Shown: positions 13,201 through 29,359, numbered from the stretch's first letter. The stretch is 64,000 bases of DNA from Channallabes apus (GCA_030522415.1 CM060104.1:18892825-18956824); one strand, 5' to 3'. Numbers and translations: made by a program. The notes: a model not told the origin generated them from the sequence alone.

Positions 13201-16200
13201 TTCAGAGTAATAACTAATGATGCAGCATTATTTTAGAGGCAGTTTGGACCATCATAAATTTGTTCTGTTATTCTGCACAATCAAAAGTCCCAGTTTGACT
13301 CAATGGTGCATAAAAACAAACTGAATTTTGGAAGACAAAATCATGATTGACGTATCTGACATGAAATTAAACTCTAAAACTTTTTTTTTTTAACCAGCAG
13401 CCTATTTTTTTTTTTTTATAATTGCAGTTGAATGTGATTATTTTCTTCCATTTCTGGATTATATTCCTTATTAGTTATTGAGTATTAAAATGATTATTAA
13501 AAAATATATATTTCTTTAAAAAAGGCAATATACAGTATATAGGCAATATATAAAGGCAAAACATATACATCAATTTACCTCAGTATAATATCAACATTAT
13601 ATAATATGCCAAATTTAAATCTAAAACAAAAATACCTTCTAGATTTCACTTGCGCAATTTTTTTATTCATATTCTTTGTAAATTCTTCAAAAATCTGTGA
13701 AAATCGTAGGAAGTATTAAGCTACAACCTTTGCAAACACAAAAGGTTCTTACCTCGGAGAAGAATGCTGTGACCGTAATTCTCTGGCACTCGTAGATGTT
13801 GCTGAGAGATGGGCACAGGCTCTCCACTATAGCCGGGATTCGTGGACCTGCATGCTTAGCCATTGCTCTGAAAGAGGGGGAAAAAAAAAAGAACATTCAG
13901 GGTACGTGTCATTACTGTACTTTATACCACCACCAGCAAGCAGTTCAAATATTACTTATAACTATTTGTTTATCATAATATTTGGTCTGTTCAAATCAAC
14001 AAATTAATTTAAAGTCATTGATAAAGGCTTTTCAGGTTGCATACCTGGAGAGAAGAGAGACACCTGTTGTATGCTGTTGAGGGTCCTTCATTTTGTCCCA
14101 TACTGCATCCTGGTCTAGCACGTTTACTACAGCATCCAGATGTGCTCGAGCCAGCAGGATTCGCAAGGCATCAACTGCTGTACTGTAGGAGACACACAAA
14201 ATGTTTGTTTCTTATTTTCTTTTCACACTGTCCCAGTTACATTTTGTTTAATACAGGGGAAAAAATTAAAGGCAAAATATGCATGCTTTAGCTAATAATT
14301 CTGGTTTCCAATACAGCTAATACAAATTTCCTCGTCAGCATACACAAACTGAAAATCACCCACGATTGGCTAGTGTTGCTATGATTGACAGCAGTGGACA
14401 GATCATTCCATCGCTGCCTCTCAAGGCAAGGCAGCATGGCCTATATAGCTCACCTGATCCGGTCTACAGTTGGCTGCGATAACCAAAAGATTCAAACTTA
14501 CAATTTCCAGGTACTATAATGAATGGCAATGGATTTTTTTTCTATCCGTCCAGCTGTTGGCTGTCTGAACATATGAAATCCTTCTCATGTGTTAATTATT
14601 CAGTATAATTACTACATTACTTGAGCATCTTTACAAATTAGTGAACTAATCTGAACAAGCTACAGAAACTAAAAGATGTGTGAATTAATTATTCGTCCAC
14701 AAGACTGGATAAAAATGGCAGGCTTGTGTCAGGAAGGGCAGATAGTATAAACCTTGTGCCAAGTCAAAAGAGCAGAACAGATAGTCCACTGTGGCAACAT
14801 CTTGACAGGAGCAGCTGAAAGGACAACAACACTGGTGTGACTCACCCACAGACATCAAAGTTGGTGTTGGTGCTTTTGCTTTCTGTTCTGATACTGTTGC
14901 TGTTTATATCTTTGGGCAGCTGAACTCCTACACTAGAGCCCATGCGCACCAGCAGGGCACTGAACAGCTGTGGGAACAGACTGACCACAGCCTCCTCAGT
15001 GTGTCCATTCAGCATCATCTCACGCAGAGCACATGTCATCTACACACATACACAATTATACATGTCATCTACACACACACACAATGACATGGATGCAGTC
15101 ATGCAGCCAAATATAAAGTAGTCGCAAGAAGAAAAGTACACATTTGCATACAAGTATGAGTAAGGTAGAAATATGACTACTTTTGTATACTTACAAATGT
15201 TTTAGACATTTTTTGGCATTATAACTACATTTAGCACTGCTTTATTAAACTGACTGCTTTATTATTTAGCTTAACGAATGGAAATATAAATAAAATTAAT
15301 TAATTGCAGAAAAACTAAACTTTGAGCAAAAACAAATAATCATTTGTTACAGTAATGTGCAATACAGAGCATGATTGTTCTTTTTTTTTTTTTTTGGACA
15401 CGGGCTATTTTCATTCAGTATTGTTCAATGGAAGAAGGTATGAACTGTCCAGTGATAACTTTGCTACTTTTTATTATCTTGGGCTGGAAAAAATGTTTTG
15501 GGGTCAGGATGGTTTGTCAGGGTGAGTTGGCAAGAGAGAGATTGAGTGAGTGAAAATATAATTAATGCGTGCACACAAAAACAGTTTTGCATGCGGGATT
15601 GAAGCCAAAATATATATCACCATACAGCTGTAGAAAACTGTATTTCACACTATGATGGTTAAACTTCTTGTTATGGTTTCATACAGGTCAACTACGGTGC
15701 ATTATGTGACTACTCTTCTGTGTGAAATTTCCTGAAATACTTAAACCAGTCCATCTCTTACTAACAACTTGCTGCAGTTAAAGTCACAGAAATCACACTT
15801 TTTAATGTATAAAAATAACTAATAATTTTTTACCATTTATTACCAATTATTCTATCTGAAAATGATTTAATGGCCCCCGAGAGGCGCAGTGGTAAAGCGC
15901 TCGCCACATCACCCGGAGATCGCTGGTTTGATTCCCTGGTGAAGCTGATTGGCCGAGCTATCTCAGCAAGGTGGGTCAATCACGGATCTACAATGAGCTC
16001 AAGCAAGCAGAAGGAGCGCATAAGCGCTGTCCTCTTAGTGTGTTAAGCTGCTCCCAACGGTGTGTGAGCGAGCAGTTTGAAAAGATTCGGTCAGCTGGTG
16101 TCATGTGATCCGGGGAAAACATGTGATAGTCTTCAGCCTTCCCTGACCGACTGGTAATAGTAGCCCTAGTGTGGGAGCCCCCTAGTGGTGGGAAGGAATT

Positions 16201-17093
16201 TGATACGACTAAATTTGGGAGAAAATCTGGGGGAAAAAATTAAGAAAAAAAATTGCGGGGAGGGGGGGGGGGGCAGCATTGCCTGCATTGTGCTGTTGCC
16301 TCAAAAGATCCATTTGTGTTTTGTAAATGTTTTGTTAATTTTGTCCCAAGTCCACCACAGCTGATTCAAAATTATTTCAGTAGACAAGATGAGTTAATCT
16401 AATGGATGCAAAGACAAAAAGACAGTCACTCACCGCTAGCGGTTGATTAGTAGCAACCTTGGTCATGCCTGATTTCAGTATGGACCCCTTTTTGTCTACA
16501 TAGGGCACAATGACGTTCAACTTCTCCATGATCATTTCCATGATCTGTCGGGCTATTATGCTGTCTGCTCCCAAAGCGAGCCACATCTCACTGCTCCAAC
16601 TGAGGGAACACATGCACACATACACACAATCCAGTCTCAGAACATTCTTGCAAGACCCACCTAATGGGAAAACAGACCAAATATTCTGTACCTGTCAAAA
16701 GGAAGAGGATATGAAATGAGTGTGTTGATGACGGTCTGCAGGTGCTGTGTGGCGAGGATCAGGATGGATTGTGCAATTGCAACCTTCACCTGGTCTTCTG
16801 AGATGACCTGCAGCCGAATGTGCAACACATCCAAGATCTCTGGCACCTGAAATATGTACAGAAATGGGGAGTGAACTGAAGAGTAGTACTAAAATACTAT
16901 ACTGGTTCTGCATGTGACTTTTGACCTTTTTGACTAACACGACCTACTGAACGAAAGCATTTAAGACTTCATTCATTCATCTTCTATACCGCTTAATCCT
17001 GTGTTCAGGGTCGCGGGGGGCCTGGAGCCTATCCCAGGAGACTTCGGGCACTAGGCGGGGTACACCCTGGACAGGGTGCCAATCCATCGCAGG

Positions 17094-17137
<44 letters not shown>

Positions 17138-20100
17138 ACCCAATCACACACTACGGGCAATTTGTGAGCGCCAATTAGCCTAACCTGCATATCTTTGGAC
17201 TGTGGGAGGAAACCGGAGAACCCGGAGGAAACCCACCAAGCACGGGGAGCATTTAAGACTTTGAATTATTTATTTATTTATTTATTTATGTAAAGGCAAA
17301 ATGGCAATGGTGTAGGTATCATTACCAGATCTTGCAGCATTGCCCCTCTGTTCTTAAGCAGTGTGTTCAAAATGACACTTGAGGCTCTGGAGCAATTGGA
17401 CTGGCAGTCCACCAATCCTTCAAACAGCATGAAAAGCAGCGTGTTTAGCTGCTGCTGAGGCAGACGTTTACTGATGATCTGCCGCAAGATAGAGAGACAG
17501 AAACTATCATTATAAATAAACCATGAGTCATGTAATCTTAACAAGTCTGGAAAGTGATAACGTTGGCATAATTGGACACACATTATTGTTGCTCCAAGAC
17601 TACTGCCCCATTCGTCATGATTAAAAGGCAGTGTCAGTGCGTTTCACAATGTGTTATTTTATTAAAATCAGAGATTAGTTTCTTGTTTTTTACTAGCACT
17701 GTCTATCTTAAAGTGACTAAACAAATTATTAAATAAAAAAAAATTAAATAGTCTTGAAGGCAAACAACCTTTTATCATTATTAATTATATATTATTATGT
17801 TTGTTCGTTTGTTACCTTCGTGAGTTCAGAGCAGGTTTTATAGAGGACTGAAGGGTCTGGGTCATTTAGTTTCTCCTGCAATGTTAATAAACTTTCAACC
17901 GAGTCATCTGTATAGTCCAGTGAGAAGCCTAAAGAGCACAGTATAAAGAAAGGAGAGGTGGTTAAACTCAGTCTCTGACCATGCTATATTTAAGCAACTT
18001 GGAGCTTGAAGCTTTAAACGTTTAGTCAAAATCCAATGGAACAATAGGTCATATAATTGCATTTTAAATAACATAATGCATTCTCCAGATTAATATCAAG
18101 TCCTCTAATTCACGTAACTGTTATGTGCCAAGTAAATGTCAAAAACAAGGCTAATAAATGTACTGACGATGAAATAAGCAAACAGTGAGAAATAAAACCA
18201 GAAAGAAGTTGGAAAGATTGTTAAGTTAATGATTAATAAGTACAGTCAGTCAACCAGTTTGAAGTATGAATAATACAGAGAGTATTATTAGAAAACAGGG
18301 TGTTACCTTCATAGCGTAGCTGAATGTGTAATATTGAATAAATGCAGTCTATGGCAGCCCTACGCACCGCAGCATTGGGGTCTGTACAGCGAGGGGCCAG
18401 ACGCCCCAACAAAGCTCCAAGGTTATGGAATGTCACTAAAGTCTGCACAAAAATTCACATGATGTTTGGACACTGGTATGTTTGTCTAATGACCTAATAA
18501 AGTGTCACAAAGTATGAAGGGACAAAAATACATGCTATGAAGTCATGAATGAATAACAAAACCTGGCTTCCAAAATACTCGAGTTCATAAGTCATTAGAA
18601 CTAAATTAATTTAGATGAAATTCACTACCAGAAGAGTCTGCTGCACCACTCTTAATGTTGTACTTTTGAAGAATGTATACACAAGATTTTCATAGTTTTA
18701 AAAGACATATCACTAATGACTTTTTTTGGAAATGGTGACATTAACATCCATGTACAGTATGAGTTTATTTCTCATGTGTATTTTATTTAAGTACTTTTGA
18801 TTACAATGTATTAGTTTCCCCTTTCATCTCTAGCATCAACTACTGTATAAGAAAAGTCTCCTGGGAAACTCGCTCTAACCGATTAGAAAGATGCCAATTG
18901 CGTGCACGGCTTTATTAGAAATACAGTTAAAAATCTAAAATACAAACAGTTTTCATTTAACACTTTTCATGGTCACATCATAATGTGTAATCTCTTAATT
19001 ATTATACTAACATAGTAGACAAAATTAAAATTAATTAAAAAAAAAAAAAGTAAAACTGTCAACTGGTATGTCACACCTTAACACTGAGATTGTTCAGGTA
19101 AAACTGCAGCAACTCAGCGGTAGTCCTCACGGCTCTCTCACGCTCATGGTCCTGTTTGGAGTTCAACCAGCTCTCTATATGCTGGGGGGAGAACAAATGC
19201 ACTCAAAAAAGAGGGCTTAATGAATTCAATACTTTATAAGATAATGCTTTTGGAATTCTGCTGACCCTGAATATGGACTGAATACCATCTGGACACAAAT
19301 TTCTGGCTAGATCACTGCTCAGCAGTTCATGAAGAGCACTGAAGGTGGATGCATATAAGGCCTAAGGAACAGAAGAGGTTGTTAGCTCCTGAAACACATC
19401 TGTATTCCATTGTATGACCCATCTCTTATAGTAGGAAACCACTGTAACAAAATGAACACTTCTGCGGTGCACTGGTGACAGATGTGTTAAAGTGATACAT
19501 GTTGAACTACATAATTAGATTTGGACTTATATGATAGTTTGAGGAAACCAGATCCAGGTTTGTTACTATTATTCTGCTCCAATTGGACAGATTTGCAGAT
19601 GCCTAAGCCAAATGGTCATTTCTGAACACTTTCTTAAACTTTTTTTTTATTATTGGCCTGGCAGTAGGCAAAAAAATATATATATATTTGTATGTATAAC
19701 CATTTTCTCCCTCCTTCCAAAAAAAATAAATCAATCACTCAGCAATGACTCATAAAGTTAAACTTTATGAATGAGATGAAAAAACAATCACTGTGGTTCG
19801 CCAGACTACTTTGCTTCTGCCCCTTACTCATATTTTACAACTTTGAATCCTTTAAATATTATTTTTAAAAATACAAAGTACTCAAACAGAAAAGATGCAA
19901 TTATCTCTAACATCTCATTATTTTATAAAAACAGGAGGGTGGGGGGTCAAGAATGTGCATGTGGCTGTCTGCCAGTTTACATTTTTACCTCTCGTTCCTG
20001 GGGGTCAAGAATCTCTTCATCTTTGGCTTTGTCGACCATTTCTAATGTAGGAAGCCCAAATATTCCATTTATACATGTTTTCAGCATTTCAAAATTTTCA

Positions 20101-23100
20101 TTTTCTGCCAGTGGTGGATCCAATGCACTGAAATATTGAGTAAAGTTTATTTTCCAAAGTTTTTGGTTATATGTTTAATGAGAAAAAAAAAAAAAAAAAA
20201 AAGGTTTTCTCTCAAACCTCAAACTGGTTTTATGAGGTTCTATTTGACAGACAATCACCATGCAGGGTGAACAATGTACATAGCCAATCATAGGTGTTCT
20301 ACACAATATCACAAAAAAAGACTCTGGACACCTAAGCATTGCACCCATGTATTCTGAAAAGGCTTTCCATTAGATTTGTAAATTCTAGCCGTGGAGATTT
20401 GCCCATTCAGGCAACATGGACACTGTGGTCAGACACTGATGACAGGTAATGAAGCCTGAGAAAAACTTATATATATATATATATTAAGTTATTATATTAT
20501 TAAGTATAGCCTATGCTGAGCTGTAAAGAGCTTGAATTTTTTGCTAGCTGGATGTCTTAAAAAAGAAATTCTAAACATTATTTAAGCAGATGACTACAAT
20601 TACTGTGGAATGTATCAACAAAACTATTGAATAACCCTGCTTTGCTGTCTTAAAGGATACATGAGGTTGGCACATGTGGTCATAACAAGGTGGCGCACTG
20701 AAGTACGCATGGCATCGACTGGTTCCCCCTTGATGAAATCCTATTGAAACAGAAAAAATATTTTTCTGAGACTTCAAGATTACACTTGAACATTTCACAT
20801 ACTCATGGACAAAAGACACTTATTATAATTAAAATACTACTAATAATAAAATTAATAAATATATACAGTATATAAAAACGAATTACGAAAATCCAAAAAC
20901 TAATTCATAAATTATTTTGCCTCATTAAATTAAGAACACAGATAAGGTAAAAGTAGATTAGTAATTAGAGCATTACTTTATTGTGAATAAACTAACTCAT
21001 CTTCTTAAAAGCTCCATCGTAAATGCACGAAATGTGCCACATTTCTATGCCACGTTTACACAATGCTAGCAGAGAGATGGCCATCAGAATGCTTAAACTT
21101 AGTGCAATGGAAGCAGACATCGCCAGACAGTTTGGAGTTGCCACAAATACCATTTCCAGGCTGGGGAACAGATTCTGAACAACTGGTTCCAGTGCTGATT
21201 GCCCTCGGTCTGGAGGGCCAAGAGTGACAATGCCAAGACAAGGCAGACTAATTCAGTGGAGTCAGTTGAGAAATTATACAGAAAATGCTGCCACTACTGC
21301 TGCTGGTATTCCAGGGTTACACACAATTGTACGGTGGACGAATGTTGACACAATGTCATTGTTAACATTGTCTAAATTTTACATTTCTGTTGCTGATGGG
21401 ACACAGATTTTGTTATAAAATTAAACGTTTTGAATTGAATAAAATTTTGAAAGAAATGTACATGTGCAACATTTGTTTTGTTCATGAGTATAGTTTGTGC
21501 TGTAAAATTAAGCCACTAATCACAGTAATTTACTTCCAAAATCTCTTATATACAAACAAGGCATCAGGTTATTAGACACACCATTCACTTTCACCTGGAT
21601 AATCGTTAAAACATGGCATGCATCATGTGATTGCCCTGTGTGGTACAAATCATTCAAATAAGTATTTCTAGCATCAATTACCATTCAACTAAGAGATGAA
21701 ATGAGAATTTAGGACTAACTGGGAATGTTAGATCCTTTTTGCATTGGCTTTTCACTCATGACTGTTTCAAAGCTTAACCACGTACAGAATGAGAACCTGG
21801 AATGCTACCAATAGGGGCGATGAGAAGATGAATCTAAGAAGTCAAAGGGAATTTCAGAAGCTTTCCCAGCCCTGGACTTCAACCCTATCAGACTTGGGAA
21901 TGAGATGGAAACAGCTGCGTCCAAGTTGCAGCAACTGCGCAACACAATTATTTCCATATGGCGGACAAGTGACTAGCGTTCAGCACTTTCACTGCCCTGG
22001 CCCTGGTCGCTTGCTGGTCAGAGAATCAACTCCAGCCTCTGGGGTTTGCACAAGCCAGTGCACTCTCAGTTCTGGTCCAAGCCCAGATAAATTGATGAGG
22101 GTGGCGTCAGGAAGGACATCCGGTGTAAAACCTATGCCATATCAAATGTGACCCTGGTAATCTGCTGTGGCGTCCCTAAATTAGAGCATAACCGACATTT
22201 CTACACACTGTATTTAAAATCCCAGTATTTTACTAAATGTAAACCTAAGTTCAGTTAACCTAATAAGCTGGCAAACAAACCTCCAATAACTTGAAGTGTC
22301 CTGGATATTAACTCTGATTTTGTGTATCAATCTATGGGAAAGCAATTGGTGGGGCTATAACTTTATTTCCTATTTCCTGACACAAAACAATGGAGCAATT
22401 CAATGACTATCAATGGAAATAAATGGCTTCATGTCAAAATGTTTGAATTGATGCTACAGAAGTCACACACCATCATTATTCCCATGAGTTCCTGCTTGCG
22501 GGTGAAGACATATCCCTGTTTGTGAGCGCAGGTATTAATGGCTTTTGCAATCAGGCCAATACTTTGAATTAGACTCAGCTTCATGGTCAGGTCCTGTAAC
22601 GATTTCAAACAAAGAGAAAGACAAACAGAGATAATTACACATTCTATCAATTTGCACAGCACTCTCTGAGCAACCCATACTTAGTATAGGAATTATAAAC
22701 ACATCAGGTTGACATGCCAGAAAAATTTAATTTTTCATCCAATAAGTTGTCTCCAGTTACATTTTAAGGCACCCAGTGTTTGGGTGAGGAAAAGTTTGGA
22801 GATTTTGGATTTAAATAGACTTGAGAGCATTTCCATATTTGAGCAAAGCAATTTTAGCCATTTAGATCAGTATGAATCTGAAGTACGCATATAATCAACT
22901 AAAGATAGAAGCAGAACCCTTAACCTCAATATTGTTAATGGAAAGACAGATTAAGGAAGTTTTTGTAGGAAAAGTTCGAGCAATGAGAGGAAAGTCCATA
23001 GAAGTCCACAGAACCATCAGTGTGAGGTTTCAGTATCAGAAGGTATTCAGTGGGTTAGTTGGCATTCTTAAACTTTCTGAACTTCTCAAAGCCATAGAAC

Positions 23101-26100
23101 TATGTTTACTAGGCACTAAGAAGAGATTTACAGATAACTGATTACCCCATCTCTTCAAAATAAACATGTATAGGTCTTGAGGTTTATAGGCATCTATAAG
23201 TAGGTCTTTGAGGTACTGTAGGTATCTATATGTAGGTCTTTCTCTTCTCTGAAGAGACTCATTTACAAGGAGACAATCAAAATGTATTTTTCTCCTCACT
23301 TTTTTGAGAAGTTCAGAAGTTCATGTTCTTAGATTTTTATTTTAAGGCCTTAAGAAAAAAGATAAAAGATTTTAGTTAACTGTGTACAGGTCAGAGAAAG
23401 AAAAAGGCTCCTTATGGTACCTTGGTCTCTACTTTAATTCCAAGAACCTGTGCAACATAAAAGTAATGCTGGAGTTTATTTTAAAGCACAGTATATCAGG
23501 AATAACACATTACATTTCCTTAATATAAGGTATTATATGGGACACATAATTGAAAACTGTTTAGAAATGTCATAACTGGTTAAAATATGATGATTATCAT
23601 ATTTAATGTGAATTTAATACTACGCATAAAAGGACAAGACAAAAATAGATCCTTATTGTTTGAGTCTTGTATTCACTATTCTAAGTTTGCCTTTCTAAAT
23701 ATGTAAATACTAGCTAAGTTCAAACATATGTAAATTATTCCAGATTAAACTGATCAGCACAGGCAATGAAAAAGAGAATCACTTTCATATTGCAATAATC
23801 TCCACATAAAAATGCTAGTTTCATTTTACTGCAACCATAGAAAATATTAAAATATTGTTATTTGATGTTCTAATTTCTGTGCTGTAAATACATGTCTTAT
23901 CAACAGACAGGTAACTACAGTAGTAAGGTTACTGACAAGAATAAAAATAAAAAAAACAATCATTCATACACGGTCTAAAAGTTTGTAAAAGTCTTCCAAC
24001 AGTCAAACGTTAATAAACCAAATTGCAGTACCTTTCATTTTTCTAATGTGTGGAGAGGTTATATGATTGGGGAAAAGAAAAAGAAAAAAAAAAAAAAAAA
24101 AAAAACTCAGCAGACTAGTCACAGATTCCAGATAATACACAGTTTCTGTGTAAACAATGTGTACTGTAAAATAACATTTTAAGGGATTTGCCGATATCAC
24201 TGCCAAGAGTCCAAGCATGATGATGGTTGCTAATTTCAAATCATATTAATCAAATCAGGAATGTAGCACAGCATTGGTCTTTGTAACGTTTTAAAACGAC
24301 CATTTAGAGGACTCTACCTCAGTCAGGATGTCACTGACATTAGGTCATTCAGGGCGAGTGCCAAGCAAAGCATGGCTGCTTCTCCAGCAGACACTGGTTT
24401 TCAACTACAATATGAAACCACACTTTTTTTTTTGTTCCATTTAGGAAAGAATTACGACTCTGAGGTGTACAGTGGTCTGACTAACTTTTTTAACCAATCG
24501 TGTTTTCTTTTAACTGTCTGCTTACAAAATGGAAGTTTTAAATCAAATAAAATGTTGAAATAAAAATATACAGGAAATCATACTGTAATTTTATACCTTG
24601 TTTAAGCCCTTTCACTAACATAATAAACCTTATTATATAGAGCATAACTTATAAATAAGGTTTATTTCGAATTCCTTTACCTTATAATGTGTTGGATGGG
24701 GTATGTTTGAGTAAGAAAAGTGCCTGTGATTGCTAAAGGACCGTTTTAACATAACGTGCACCTCATTTTAATTCTACCTTGGTGTTAAAGAGCTTGCTGA
24801 TGTTGCGAAGTATGTCGTTGTCGAGACGAATGAGAAGCTGTTCTTGTGGAGCATTCAGGGCCACGTAGCCATAACACAAAATCAAAGTGCTCTTCATCTT
24901 CTCGAGATCCACATCATTCTTATCCTGCTTGACATGACATCCATGAAATACAACATTAGCAGTAATGAGAACACTAAAAATAATAATAATAATTATAACA
25001 ACTACAACCACATATGTCCATGAATGGTTTATTGGTCTGTTTGACACATTTTGGTTTCCTTTCACCAGAGAAGCCAGCAGAACCTACTTTGAGCAAGCTG
25101 AATATCCCAGAGGCTTTCTTGAAGGCATCAGATTTCCCAAACTCGTCAAGCTTGGCCAGAGTGGCATCCAAATGACTGCTGGCACAAAGCCCCACAGCCA
25201 TCGCTACTCCCTGTGAAACCAATCACTCCCAGTTATTCTCATTATTACATATTAGTAGATTTTAAACGGTTGTTTAAGTATCCAATTTCCAAGCACTGGT
25301 TGAGTACAATCATCAGTATGTACGATTCTACAATTAGAAACCGCTGGGCTGCACTGCTCTGATCAAACCTCTGTAATGAAACCAAATTTCTGATCAGCCC
25401 TGAGCCTAACCATGACCTCCTTTTGCAAATTAACAACTAGCTTCAAATACATTCTTGTCACAAGACCACATTTCTCTGCACAGGTCCTGATAGACTGGAA
25501 CAAACAATGAAACCATGTGCCTTTAATTGGACAGGAAACTGTACTAAAGGTCACGTCAAACAAGTGAGCAGATGGGCCTTTGACTGAGATTACAGCATCT
25601 GGAGTTCTTAAGACAATGAATGAGAAGTCGGACAGATGCTGGCAGATAAAAGAGGTGAAAGCAAACAGAGTAGTGAGTGTAATGTGTTTTCTTTGCTGTA
25701 CCGCTCTCTCTGTGGCGTCGTTATGGCGGGTGCTGATCAGAATCTCCTGGAGCTGTTTTCTCACCAGCTCCTTATTGGAGGACTGCTGCAGAGCCACACC
25801 GATGCACTTATACAGGAAACTCTAGAGAGAGGATCGAGCATATTTGTTTTAATGAGCCAAGAAACTGCTGGAAATTACTTGTAAATATTTTTCATTGTGA
25901 CGTTTTTACAATCCATTCATAACACATAATCGTTGAGGTATACAATGATTTTGTAATGAGTTTTACATTACCAATACTGACCTTCTCTTCCAAAGAATGG
26001 TTGTAGGTTGGGAGATATCGGGTTGCCTCCACCACCAGCTGACAGCTCCACTGGCCATCATCAATGGCTACCAGAGTTTTAGACAGGAACTTTCCCAGGA

Positions 26101-29100
26101 GAGCAACATGATCATAATATACTACAGATAGGCATTTCAACATGAAGAAAACTAAGGCAACCTGATATAATTTATAAACACACTATGGCTACTTACTCGA
26201 AGGAGGCTGTCTTCCCAGTTTTTTTTGTCAAATGATTCTGGTGTAGAATCTGATCATGAAAGTACAAATTGTTTTGTGAAAGAGAGCAGTCAGAGATGGA
26301 GGAGCAAAAAATGTGGTCATCTAGCATTAAAAAAAAGAATGCTATTAAAATCATATAATTTTATGAGAATGTTAGGAAATGTAACATTTTCCTCATTAAA
26401 ATGGCACAGGCTTACTTGTTGACATGTCTGGCAGTCATATAAGATCACATAGGAATTTGTTTTTGGAAAAGTTTGTGCTTTTAGCTAACCCTTTACTTTC
26501 CCTGACATATGGGGGAATACCTTTTAAACATACACAGTCGTTTACATTAAACATAAAAGTTCACAGTCTGGATAAACAACTGTAGCAACAACAACAAAAA
26601 AAGTATATAAAGCAATATTGAGTGGGTGTTTAACATCAAATTAACCTAAATCGTATAGAATTCCTCATAAATCAAATCTATTATACTGACTGCAGTTCAA
26701 CTCAAATGTGAAAAGACTTAATTGTCTCTTACTGATACTCTCAGGCAAAACTTGAACACTGACCTTCCAGATCATTAAGGAGTCTTGGGATCTCACTCTC
26801 CCATAGTGCTTCTACTTTAGGGTGAATGTTGGGACTGATGGCATTCAGAAGACTGAGAGAGGGAGCACCATGCCCTCGATACGAGAATGGGAAAGCGGCA
26901 TTCACCTAGGACGTTATTCACACATTCATGTTTTACATATAGAAATTTTAGACAATGCATATAATTATTGCTGAAATGACTTATCTTAAAACACTGTAAA
27001 CAAATGTTTGCTGCCTTTATCTGCTGAATTCACACAAGTCATAATTTAAACACGGACAAAAACTAATTCATCCAGAGAACCCGGTCTACAGAGTTTTTGA
27101 CAAGTCTGATCAGAATCCATAAAAAGGTTATGAAAAGTTGTCTTTGTGGTTAATGAACTCATACCAAAAAAATCTTTAATTGAGGCAAATTCATTTTATG
27201 GAAATTCTATCAAGGGATTGGGGTGGCCAGGAGAAAAGCATGATTCTCTGGTAAGAAAACCATTTCTGCACAGAAATTGTATGTTTTGGATTACTGTCCA
27301 ACTGAAAGATCCAACAACAACTCAGTAGGAGCTTCTTGGCTGAAGCAGCCAAGTTTTCATGGCTACTTAATGGTACTTCACAAAGTCCATAATATAATTT
27401 ATCCTAAAACATTCAGTGCCTTTGGAGAAAAGAAGCAGGTTCTAGGTTGACTTTTTGTCTCATTTGTGTATTCTCTAAGGTTCTTCATGCTGATAAATGA
27501 CTGAGGGAATTTGGTATGGACCCAGTTTATACAGTATTTATGACCCAGTCAAATGCAATGTCAAAAGACATGTATGGCCACCGCTTAAGAGCTTCCAAAC
27601 ACTCATGTATACATAATTTGTTTTTAAGGTGAGCTTTTCAGTAATTAGTGCTTCATGGCAGGTACTGAGCATTAACACCATACTAATAATTAGCTCTAAT
27701 CCCTTTTCTCTCAAAAACAACTGCAATTCTTCATGGTACACATTCCATAAGATGTCGGACCTATTGCTTTGAGTTTGGTCCATATTGACATGATTGCCTC
27801 ACACAATTCCTGTAGATTTTGCAGGTGCACTTTCATGCTGTGAATCTTCTGTTTTACCATATCCCATAGGTATTCTCCTGGATTCAGATCCTGTGACTGG
27901 GAGTTCAACTGAAGAACAACTCATCATGTTCATGTTCAGGAACATGATAAGTTGTTCATGTTCATGAAAGACAAATCATGCTTTGTGACATGCTGCATTA
28001 TCATGCTGGAAGGAACCATTAGAAGAGGGTAAATTGTGGCCAGGAAGGATGCACGTGATCGGCAACAATATTTTAATAGGCCCGTGTCATACAATTGATG
28101 ATTGATTGGTATTAATAGGACTAAAGTGGGCCAGAAAACATTCCCCACACCATTACAAAACCCTCTTCAGCCTGGACTGTGACACAACACAGACTGGGTC
28201 CATAGTGCAATGCTAAAGACTGTTGAAAATCAGTTCTAGAAAGCTTTGTAGAAATACTCACACCAGTCCATCTGGCACAAAGAATCCTTCCATAGTCAAA
28301 ATCCCTAAGATCAATGAGATTTATTCTCATAGAATAGATAGTTGATCTGAACATTACTCTAAGTTGCTATCTCATCTCTGCATGACTTTATGCATTGCAC
28401 TGTTGCCACATGATGAGCTGATTAAACAATTGCACAAATGAGTATGTGTACAGGTGTTCCTAATAAAGTGCACACTGTAACTGTGTATAAATAAACAGAA
28501 ACTTCCTTTAGGTTGTTTGTTCAAAATACTTTTTAGTGGTGTTTATAATTGTGACATAGTTTTGTTTGCAATGATACTTTTGATAAGGGTAAAAAAAAAT
28601 GTGCATAAATTTACTTAAATTAAAGTTATGTTCTCAGATTTTCAATCAGAGTTTAAGTTTTATTAATCACAAGGACATTGTTTATAACCGTTATTATAAT
28701 AGGTGCCAATAATTTGATACATTCACTTACCAAAAGCCGTGTCGTTAGTATATATGGAGAGGGAAGATTAGACCCTATGGAGACAAAATCGAAAGACAAG
28801 AATATACAATGAATTAGAAAAATGGGAGATAAGGGTAATACGTGCACAGTCACTGAATACAAAATAACAAACAATAAACAAGTAAATAATAAATAAGATG
28901 GGAGCTCAGTTTAACCTTTTCTGCTGTGAGAAACAATTATCATCCATTCTAAAACCTCAGACCTATATTCAAATGATGAATTTGGCTTTTGGTTCAACTA
29001 ATTAGAACCAGACAGTACTGGCCAGCCAAACAACTGTTAATAAAAACAAAATGTCTGTAAGCTAAATGTTGCTGCCAAAAAGAAGTGGAAAAAAAGCCGC

Positions 29101-29270
29101 AAAAAAAAGGCACCTGGCCAGAACTGTGAGTGTCTGTAGAGTCAGAGTGTGTATTTATGCAATGGCCTGGTTTAACCGGCGCAGGATAGCTTAGCCAGTG
29201 GAAAAGCCCTCTTCTCTTCTGGCACAGTATTCATCGCTGACATCTAAATTGGGTATGTATTTGATGCTGG

Positions 29271-29359
<89 letters not shown>

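Noticed and set aside
15887..15940. A true tRNA gene
   Set aside because: The A-box and B-box belong to a SINE head; no cloverleaf with a proper acceptor stem and anticodon arm could be built by eye.
22709..23141. Adjacent plus-strand open frames in an mroh1 intron
   Set aside because: No family recognised, no supporting signals, antisense inside an intron.
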